DNA of 12,157 bases, taken from the NCBI GenBank assembly GCA_964483985.1, contig CAZADS010000020.1:1-12157 (forward strand), in the 5' to 3' direction. Below are positions 6,860 to 12,157 of this stretch, piece after piece. Both the position numbers and the translations under genes were made by a program. The DNA comes from CAZADS01 sp964483985 (lineage in GTDB: Bacteria; Pseudomonadota; Alphaproteobacteria; Thalassobaculales; Thalassobaculaceae). Positions within the stretch are counted from its first letter, which is position 1. Each line of letters opens with the position of its first letter. The notes beneath the pieces were generated by a model that was not told the DNA's origin, searched no databases, and worked only from the letters and a program-made list of their open reading frames with translations.

Positions 6860-7474
6860 CTATTGTTTTCCAATTTTCCGCTTAAGTTCTTCTTCCAAAT
6901 CCGTCAACCGGTCCTTACCCCAAAACATCTCATCGCCAACAAAGAATGTGGGACTTCCAAAGGAACCACGCTCGACACTACCTTGTGTATTGTGGAGAAG
7001 TTTGTCCTTAATTGGTTGTTCTGAGATACGACTTAGGATATGTCTACCGTTAAACCCAGCCAAATCCAGTGTTGAGCCAATGACCTCAGGATCATCCATT
7101 TTTAATTGTTCCTCCCACATCGCAACATAAACCGCCTCCACATACTCAGCGAAGTATCCTTCTTCCTGTGCAACCAGTGCGCCCCGCATGACCTGTACCG
7201 TGTTAATTGGAAAATGAGGATTTCGCTCGAACCGCTTAAATCCATGTTTACTAATGAACCGATCCATTTCTTTTCGAAAATATTCCGGCTTGTTTTTCAC
7301 ACCATCGAATTGTTCCATAGGGGATTTGTTGCCAGTCAATTTAAACTGTCCTCCCAATAGCACCGGTATATAGTTGCATTTGATTCCTGTCCTACTTTCG
7401 ATCCCGGGTAAAAGTCGATGGGACATATAGGTATTTGGACTTGCAAAGTCGAAATGGAATTCAAACGAAACCAT
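6860..7474 (-). CDS. DsbA-fold protein of the 2-hydroxychromene-2-carboxylate isomerase type
   Basis: Protein of 204 residues, the usual length for the family. The N-terminus FEFHFDFASPNTYMSHRLLP (4-23) is the thioredoxin-like strand with a Ser (S12) in the position of the kappa-class glutathione-transferase/HCCA isomerase catalytic serine rather than a CxxC. HFPINT (87-92) covers the cis-Pro region, and GSPTFFVGDEMFWGKDRL (173-190) is the conserved C-terminal block. Known members isomerise 2-hydroxychromene-2-carboxylate in naphthalene breakdown using glutathione, but many homologues lie outside aromatic pathways and have unknown substrates, so the activity should not be taken literally. AGAAGAGGAAA precedes ATG on the coding strand. 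It begins 96 bases downstream of the LLM gene on the same strand and is much more AT-rich than that gene. It probably belongs to the same transcript. Confidence 0.88.
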   Translation of the reverse strand: MVSFEFHFDFASPNTYMSHRLLPGIESRTGIKCNYIPVLLGGQFKLTGNKSPMEQFDGVKNKPEYFRKEMDRFISKHGFKRFERNPHFPINTVQVMRGALVAQEEGYFAEYVEAVYVAMWEEQLKMDDPEVIGSTLDLAGFNGRHILSRISEQPIKDKLLHNTQGSVERGSFGSPTFFVGDEMFWGKDRLTDLEEELKRKIGKQ

Positions 7475-7570
7475 GTGTATTTTCCTCTTCTATTATGTCC
7501 GGACGTCATGTGGGCGCCCAGAAAGGTTCTATCACATTAAATGGCGGGGGCGGGATTTGGTTGGCTAACG

Positions 7571-8617
7571 CTACTTGAATGCCGGCATGATCTCCTGGGT
7601 CAAAAGGCGTAGACTGTTGCGGACCTGCTGTTTGGTTAGCATGCCTCCGGCGTTCATCTCCAGCACTACGCCGTCGATACCGAGTTCGCGCTGCCACAGC
7701 CCAATACGCTCGATTAGCATTGTCGGCGTACCGAAAGCGACCCGGTGTTTCAGGATATCGTCGTATGATAAAGCCGACAATGCTTTGGCAATTTGGGATC
7801 GGTCAGTGTTGTTGTTGCCGCGTGCGGCAGCATCCGCTGCAACAAGGGCGGCTTGCCGATCAAAGTAGTAGATGATGTTCTCTCGCGGCTCTTCGAATGC
7901 AGCCTGCTCGGTATTGGCAGCATAGAGCGGTACACGTAGGTACGCACTTGCCAATCCATCATGGCCACATACCTTCCAGGTTGCTCGATAGCGGTCCAAG
8001 CCGTCGGCCAATTGCGATAAGTCGTCCCCGCGTAACCCGACAAAAACCGGCAAGCCTAGTTTAGCTACTTTCTCGAAGGTGCCAGCCGAGGTGGCAGCCA
8101 TGCGCATTTCTGGTCCGGACGAACTATAGGGTATTGGTGATATCCGGGCATCGTAAGCCTGATAATGTTGGCCCTCGAAGGTGAAGGCTTCGCCCTTCCA
8201 AGCCTTCTTCAGGATCCATAAGGCTTCGTCAAAACGTTGCTCGCTTTCGTCATAATTAATCCCGTAGCTGCGATACATGCGCACGAAACCGCTACGCCCA
8301 ATGCCGAGGTCGAACCTCCCGCGGCTGATCTGGTCGACCGTTGCCACTTCTTCAGCGATACGGAGCGGGTTATTCAAGGGAAGTACGTAGACTGCCATAC
8401 CGATCCGAATTCGCTCGGTTCTTCCAGCTATCGCGGCGGCTACTACGATCGGCGAGCCCAGCACGGAGCGGTCAGGCATAAAATGGAACTCGGCTAGCCA
8501 AACGCTGTCAAGACCCCAGGCTTCGGCGTCATCAACAAAATCGAGGCCCTCACGGAAAATCTCTTGGTCCGAGACTCCATCGCGCTGACTAAATTCCATG
8601 AAGGTGCCGAAATGCAT
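7571..8617 (-). CDS. LLM-class flavin-dependent (luciferase-like) monooxygenase
   Basis: Protein of 348 residues from ATG at 8617. It begins MHFGTFMEF; DSVWLAEFHF (37-46) is the bacterial-luciferase 'vWl.EHHf' strand, TERIRIGMAVYVLPLNNPLRIAEE (67-90) the 'RIriGt.v..lpl..P.r.AEe' block, and SRGRFDLGIGRSGF (98-111) the third strand, followed by ESEQRFDEALWILKKAW (124-140) and FEGQHY (147-152). These fit FMN-dependent alkanal-monooxygenase-like LLM proteins that oxidise aldehydes, sulfonates or related substrates with O2 and reduced flavin supplied by a separate reductase, which is not seen here. A longer frame starts at 8692, but the added 25 residues are not family-like, and AGGAA lies 7 bases before ATG 8617. 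GC-rich relative to its surroundings. TauD gene upstream, HCCA-isomerase-like gene downstream, all on the minus strand. Substrate unknown. Confidence 0.9.
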   Translation of the reverse strand: MHFGTFMEFSQRDGVSDQEIFREGLDFVDDAEAWGLDSVWLAEFHFMPDRSVLGSPIVVAAAIAGRTERIRIGMAVYVLPLNNPLRIAEEVATVDQISRGRFDLGIGRSGFVRMYRSYGINYDESEQRFDEALWILKKAWKGEAFTFEGQHYQAYDARISPIPYSSSGPEMRMAATSAGTFEKVAKLGLPVFVGLRGDDLSQLADGLDRYRATWKVCGHDGLASAYLRVPLYAANTEQAAFEEPRENIIYYFDRQAALVAADAAARGNNNTDRSQIAKALSALSYDDILKHRVAFGTPTMLIERIGLWQRELGIDGVVLEMNAGGMLTKQQVRNSLRLLTQEIMPAFK

Positions 8618-8929
8618 GGGTGCGTTCCTAGCACGTTCCGGCAGGAAGGCACAGCCCATGCGAGCACAAGTGTGATGGAGTGTCGGGGACAATTATTTAA
8701 GGGTGTGCAAGCAAGCAACACCCAAGATAAAGAAGCTTAAAACCGCACGTTTTGGCAACCGGACAAGTTGTCCAAATTGATATGTTTACATGCATAGTTT
8801 AAATCGTTTTGTTAAATCTAAAAAGTGATAGGAAAAAGTTCAGAGTAGGATTAGAAGAGCGGATACTAAACAGAATCATAGATAACAGCGTGCTTGAAAT
8901 TTTAAGCTAATTATTTGCCATCTAGGGCC
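8618..8929. other. AT-rich spacer between the minus-strand TauD and LLM genes
   Basis: About 310 bases without a gene. It is AT-rich beyond about 8700, unlike the GC-rich genes on each side, and contains the palindrome at 8761-8773. The length suggests that the LLM gene has its own promoter rather than depending on the TauD transcript. I could not pick out a convincing -35/-10 pair. Confidence 0.4.
8761..8773. promoter_or_regulatory. Candidate operator palindrome upstream of the LLM gene
   Basis: GGACAAGTTGTCC is a perfect inverted repeat with 6-base arms and a single central base, 143 bases upstream of the LLM start codon at 8617. A short perfect dyad in a promoter-sized gap is typical of dimeric-regulator binding sites. 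No second copy was noticed in the window and no regulator gene is present, so the assignment is tentative. Confidence 0.35.
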
Positions 8930-9817
8930 TCAGATTACCGGTCCTTCCCCCGCCACGGTAGTGCGGTGCATGACCCGTGGCTCTTCCTCGGAAAAGCCCT
9001 GCGCGCGGTGCAGCATGCAGCGATTGTCCCACATCACAGCATCGTAGCGCCGCCATTGATGGCGATAAATAAAGGCGGGTCGCGTTGTCCAGGCGACTAG
9101 GTCTTCGGCCAGTGCCCGCCCTTTCTCAGCCGGCATGCCGACGATTTCACGCATACGGCCGCTGCTGACGTAAAGCGATTTAGCACCTGTCTGGGGATGA
9201 GTGCGTACCAGTGGATGGACTGCCGGTGGTAACGTTGCTAGCTCCTCCTCGCGGACACCACGGTTGTCGACGAAACCGATGGTATGTCGGTAGTCGTGCA
9301 CTACTTTTAGGTCGGCAAGTGCGATCTTACTATCGGTCGGCAATTCGTCATAGGCGACAGTCATCGAGGCATAAAAGGTATCGCCGCCCGCACTCGGTAT
9401 ACGTCGCGCCGATAATATCGAGGCTGATGGCGGCACGGCCCAAAAGGAATTGTCAGTGTGCCAGCGTTCGTTGACGGATAACATAGACATCCGTTCGGAA
9501 CTTCGGAGCATTACCTTACCGTCCTCGTTGAGGTTCGAGAAGGCATATACGTGTGGATTACTCTTGGAAGTTGCTGAACTGAATTCGGCTGGCTGGAGCT
9601 CGCCGAAGCGGTGGGTGAAGACCAGTTGCTGCTCGTCCGTAATATCTTGTCCGCGGAACACAAGAACACCGTAGGTTAGGAAAGCCTGTTCTACGGCAGC
9701 GAAAGTTTCGTCATCCAGTGGTTGGTTTATATGAACCCCAAAAACCTCGGCGGCGAATTTTGGATGTAGAGAGCGGAACGTAAGCGGACCAATCTTGGTT
9801 TCGGCGGCAACTTCCAT
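8930..9817 (-). CDS. TauD/TfdA-family Fe(II)/2-oxoglutarate-dependent dioxygenase, second copy
   Basis: Protein of 295 residues. Same enzyme family as the protein encoded at 5319 but clearly diverged. AAEVFGVHINQPLD (22-35) and VLVFRGQDITDEQQ (51-64) open the fold. The iron ligands are H120 and D122 in WHTDNSF and H270 in MWDNRCMLHRA (262-272). R281 and R285 in RVMHRTTVAG are the likely 2-oxoglutarate-binding arginines. HPLVRTHPQTGAKSLYVS (201-218) is the central block. The sequence shows the close-to-TfdA/alpha-ketoglutarate dioxygenase layout; substrate unknown. AAGGGGGG lies 5 bases before ATG 9817 on the coding strand, a strong ribosome-binding site. Visibly GC-rich (9121-9180 has 34 G/C of 60 by hand count) with many G/C third positions, in contrast with the genes at 3795, 6860 and 10785, which suggests separate acquisition. 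It is first in a minus-strand series with the LLM and HCCA-isomerase-like genes. Confidence 0.93.
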   Translation of the reverse strand: MEVAAETKIGPLTFRSLHPKFAAEVFGVHINQPLDDETFAAVEQAFLTYGVLVFRGQDITDEQQLVFTHRFGELQPAEFSSATSKSNPHVYAFSNLNEDGKVMLRSSERMSMLSVNERWHTDNSFWAVPPSASILSARRIPSAGGDTFYASMTVAYDELPTDSKIALADLKVVHDYRHTIGFVDNRGVREEELATLPPAVHPLVRTHPQTGAKSLYVSSGRMREIVGMPAEKGRALAEDLVAWTTRPAFIYRHQWRRYDAVMWDNRCMLHRAQGFSEEEPRVMHRTTVAGEGPVI

Positions 9818-9968
9818 GGCAGCCCCCCTTAAGTGAAAGACAGTATCGACTTAGGTAGTACTTTTGACTATGTTAATTGTATCAGCTTGGTAAAGGATTC
9901 GGCAAGCCGTCAGATATTACTTTGGAAAGGAAAAAGTGTGTCTGTTTATACCATGGGTCTTTTACCCT

Positions 9969-9997
9969 TTGACTTATTGGCATTTGGTAAATTTTAT
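9969..9997 (+). promoter_or_regulatory. Possible sigma-70-like promoter for the GFA gene
   Basis: TTGACT (9969-9974) and TTTTAT (9992-9997) are spaced by 17 bases, in the 285-base gap between the divergent TauD (-) and GFA (+) genes, about 105 bases before ATG 10103. The -35 box matches 5 of 6 and the -10 box 4 of 6 consensus bases. In AT-rich DNA such matches are common, so confidence is low. Confidence 0.25.
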
Positions 9998-10102
9998 CTG
10001 CGGGAATTGGTGTGAAAAAAGATTTGGAGTAGTATTAAAGTACCAACGTATAATGGTTTTGAACGTTAACATCTCAAATGAGCGGAAAGGGAGTGTAAAA
10101 TT

Positions 10103-10510
10103 ATGTCGACGATTGGTAAATGCCTTTGTGGTTCTATCGAGGTAACGTGTGATAAAAAGCCAGAAGAAATCATCGCTTGCTATTGTTCCAGTTGCCAAAT
10201 GGCAACGGGCGGGATAGCGACATTTAATATAGTAGTTTCAGACGCCGATTGTCGAATTTCTAAGGGAACACCTAAAAAATTTGAAGAGGTAGCAGATAGT
10301 GGCGCAACTCTTGAGCGGTTTTTTTGTGGCGACTGTGGGAGTCCAATTTATTCTGCAACGCCGACATTTGGCGGTCACCTAATTCTGAAAGCAGGCCTTT
10401 TCACGGATGTTGATGACTTAAAGATTGTAACTAATATTTATACCGATAGTGCCCCGGGTTGGGCTCCAAGAGATAAGTCGTTGCCGGAACATGGGAAGAT
10501 GCCGGGATAA
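10103..10510 (+). CDS. GFA-family (glutathione-dependent formaldehyde-activating-like) zinc protein
   Basis: Protein of 135 residues. The cysteine pattern of the GFA/CENP-V fold is complete: CLCGS with C7 and C9, CYCSSCQ with C26, C28 and C31, and FCGDCGSPIY with C75 and C78, which bind a structural and a putative catalytic zinc. The founding member was proposed to speed the addition of formaldehyde to glutathione, but that activity is disputed and most family members are uncharacterised, so only the family call is firm. GGAAAGGGAGTG lies upstream of ATG 10103. It stands alone, divergent from the TauD gene and convergent with the hydroxylase gene. Confidence 0.93.
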   Translation: MSTIGKCLCGSIEVTCDKKPEEIIACYCSSCQMATGGIATFNIVVSDADCRISKGTPKKFEEVADSGATLERFFCGDCGSPIYSATPTFGGHLILKAGLFTDVDDLKIVTNIYTDSAPGWAPRDKSLPEHGKMPG

Positions 10511-10784
10511 TTGAGACTTACTTAAGGCATATCCCTCGTTCTAGACAGTATAATGAACGACCGACCGAACCGGTAGTTGAATGCAGTGCTGTGACCGCCA
10601 AAATGTTCGATTATAAAGAGCTTTGTGTCATTTAGGGTTGCAGGAGCGTTTGTATCAAATTTGGCAAAACTATTTATTAGTCATTGGGTTTGGTTTTTAT
10701 TTTTGATCTATCGCCTGTTTATTTGAGATTGCACCACTTAAAAAGGGTTTGAAAATCTTTTTCCTTCTATAAAATTCGGGAGGC

Positions 10785-11792
10785 TCACGCATGCAATTTG
10801 TTGGCTTTCCTAATTCGTTCCCGGGTCTTCTGAGTGGCATATAGAGTTCCATCATGGAAGGAATTGCCGACTGCATCCAGTGGAACCTCGGAATTGCCAT
10901 AATTACATTCGAAAAACTTATGGTGAAGAACGTGAAAAAAATCCCCCAGGCGGGGATATTTTATCCCTTTGATCGAAATTGCTTCAAATCCACAATGGGT
11001 TGCGGCCGGGCCTATTGCATACCAAGAGATATGAAATACGATATGCAGGGGATGGGAAGGTAAAAATAGATGAATGATGACCGGGCTCAAATAAATTGCG
11101 CTTTCTACCGGGTGCATAGATAGGCCGGACCACGGTCCAACATTTATGTTTCGGTGATGGATTGAGTGAAAACGTCTATACAGCCATTTCGAATGTAACA
11201 GACGATGCACAGCATAAAAATGACTACTATCCCAGAAAGGAATTAGAATAAAAAATAGTATGAACCAGACCGGTCCATCACTCCAATTATGGTAGGGGAT
11301 CATTTCGGTGGAGAGTAACCAAAGTAATCCACATTCATAGATTGTCCAAATAGGCACGCCGAATACGAGGGTCCAGAACATATTGTCATACACTTGGTCT
11401 CCAAAAGTGTATTTTGGGCCTTTTTGCATTTGGTTCATGCTAAATTCTAGATATTTACCCTGAAACGCCAAGCGATAGAAGAATAAGTGGAGTCCACCCG
11501 CCCAAGTCAGCATCATCAAAGCATTGATCAGGAAAATTTGTAAAAACCAAAGGTTATCGTTGTTACTGACAGTTTCCATGCTGGGAAAAACGGTTACCCA
11601 TAGCGCTGCAAGAATTAGCAGAAATGGTCCTCGGACATATATGCCGAACCAGGATAAAACGATGCCTTTCAGCACCGAGATTGGATTGAAGATATGACGA
11701 AAAATTCCGCCGATTTGTATAGGCACAGCCGGTTTATAGTTCCATATTCCAAGATCGATAGTTTTTCCTATGTCTATTTCTCTTTTGCTCAT
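10785..11792 (-). CDS. Fatty acid hydroxylase superfamily (sterol desaturase-like) membrane enzyme
   Basis: Protein of 335 residues, integral membrane, with hydrophobic segments at about 53-70, 81-108, 139-162 and 173-188 and further hydrophobic stretches at about 231-262. The three histidine boxes of the di-iron centre are present: HFYAVH (191-196), HSIHH (209-213) and HVLHH (287-291), with further conserved histidines at H227 (SMHPVE) and H266. Such enzymes hydroxylate or desaturate lipid substrates (fatty acids, sterols, carotenoids) with O2 and an electron carrier. The N-terminal soluble part and insert before the first box are longer than in small C-4 sterol-oxidase types; the exact lipid is unknown. 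AT-rich composition. ATG at 11792 has only a weak GGCGGG upstream. The VOC gene ends 77 bases upstream on the same strand, so the two may be co-transcribed. Confidence 0.92.
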   Translation of the reverse strand: MSKREIDIGKTIDLGIWNYKPAVPIQIGGIFRHIFNPISVLKGIVLSWFGIYVRGPFLLILAALWVTVFPSMETVSNNDNLWFLQIFLINALMMLTWAGGLHLFFYRLAFQGKYLEFSMNQMQKGPKYTFGDQVYDNMFWTLVFGVPIWTIYECGLLWLLSTEMIPYHNWSDGPVWFILFFILIPFWDSSHFYAVHRLLHSKWLYRRFHSIHHRNINVGPWSGLSMHPVESAIYLSPVIIHLFLPSHPLHIVFHISWYAIGPAATHCGFEAISIKGIKYPRLGDFFHVLHHKFFECNYGNSEVPLDAVGNSFHDGTLYATQKTRERIRKANKLHA

Positions 11793-11869
11793 GGTAGCCC
11801 GCCGGGCATGTTAATTTGAATGAGTTTTAATGCTAGCGTTACATGTATCGCTTTAGTCGGCCAGGTTAC

Positions 11870-12157
11870 CTAATTTGCAGTTTTCATCGCCTCATATTCT
11901 TGTTCGAGAACTGTCCATGGTCTATCCTGTCCTTCAAAGTTAAATTCGACTTTGATTCCGTGCGGATCGATGCAGAAAACTTGGTGTAAATCCATGCCAG
12001 GTACTGCATGGTCAGTGAACTCCACTTTGTGTGATTTCAATCTTGCTGTAAACTTTTCGTAGTTGTGCGCTCGGAATGCTATGTGATCAATTGTACCACT
12101 ATTCGCCGGCTGAGATGTTTCGGTTTCGATGAAATGTACAACAGGAGCACCGCCTAT
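11870..12157 (-). CDS. VOC-family (glyoxalase/extradiol dioxygenase fold) protein, C-terminal part (5' end outside window)
   Basis: The minus strand is open from the right edge to a TAG at 11870-11872, giving 95 residues without a start. IDHIAFRAHNYEKF resembles the start of the second beta-alpha-beta module of VOC proteins, with the metal-ligand histidine in DHIAF. Then comes a strand block ending HQVFCIDPHGIKVEFNF, where '(i/f)..DP.G..iEf' supplies the second ligand, a glutamate. The tail WTVLEQEYEAMKTAN is helical. VOC proteins use this metal site for isomerisation, epimerisation, dioxygenation or thiol transfer; which applies cannot be told from half the protein. It lies directly upstream of the hydroxylase gene on the same strand. 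Confidence 0.82.
   Translation of the reverse strand: MGGAPVVHFIETETSQPANSGTIDHIAFRAHNYEKFTARLKSHKVEFTDHAVPGMDLHQVFCIDPHGIKVEFNFEGQDRPWTVLEQEYEAMKTAN

Noticed and set aside
6836..7360. Plus-strand open frames overlapping the HCCA-isomerase-like gene
   Set aside because: They are antisense to a gene with clear family motifs and encode low-complexity, family-free peptides.
8618..8692. N-terminal extension of the LLM protein from an upstream start at 8692
   Set aside because: The added residues do not resemble LLM sequence, and ATG 8617 has a well-spaced AGGAA.
10511..10784. Gap between the GFA gene and the hydroxylase gene
   Set aside because: Inspected on both strands for small genes, terminator hairpins or relics; only T-rich runs and a short ACCG-type repeat near 10560 were seen, nothing supportable.

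Overview
The window looks like a chromosomal accessory stretch of a free-living Gram-negative bacterium, most likely an uncultured alphaproteobacterium. The grounds are a branched-chain-amino-acid-type (HAAT) ABC transporter whose ATPase has an Arg-rich tail, a decayed TRAP transporter gene, and a density of TauD-type dioxygenases and flavin-dependent luciferase-like monooxygenases (LLM) typical of heterotrophs living on dissolved organic compounds. This placement is inference from gene families, not from a phylogenetic marker. Base composition is uneven: most genes are AT-rich, but two adjacent minus-strand genes (about 7571-9817) and part of the 5319 gene are clearly GC-richer.

Layout. 1-1131 (+): the C-terminus of a periplasmic substrate-binding protein, then a LivF-type ATPase. 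1196-2131 (+): a membrane-anchored pentapeptide-repeat protein with an unbroken repeat register and in-register tryptophans. 2381-3597 (-): a MAPEG membrane protein downstream of a Sir2 deacylase. 3795-4706 (+): an LLM oxidoreductase. 4789-4862 (-): tRNA-Gln(CTG). 5319-6284 (+): a TauD/TfdA dioxygenase preceded by a compound hairpin. About 6432-6749 (+): the relic of a TRAP large-permease gene (dctM-like). 6860-9817 (-): TauD dioxygenase, LLM monooxygenase and a DsbA-fold 2-hydroxychromene-2-carboxylate-isomerase-like protein, all on one strand. 10103-10510 (+): a GFA-family zinc protein. 10785-12157 (-): a fatty-acid-hydroxylase-superfamily membrane enzyme downstream of a VOC-family protein cut by the window edge.

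How they may work together. The recurring theme is oxidative attack on small organic substrates: two Fe(II)/2-oxoglutarate dioxygenases, two LLM flavoproteins, a thioredoxin-fold isomerase/transferase-like protein, a GFA protein, a VOC protein and a di-iron hydroxylase. An LLM gene lies near a TauD gene twice, in two different arrangements. This suggests gain and loss of peripheral catabolic modules around a tRNA gene and a dead transporter. No substrate can be assigned from sequence alone. No regulator, transposase, integrase, CRISPR array or defence system was recognised, and I do not see a clear previously undescribed multi-gene system. The strongest unusual signals are the tryptophan ladder in the pentapeptide protein, the dctM relic and the GC-rich inserted-looking block.
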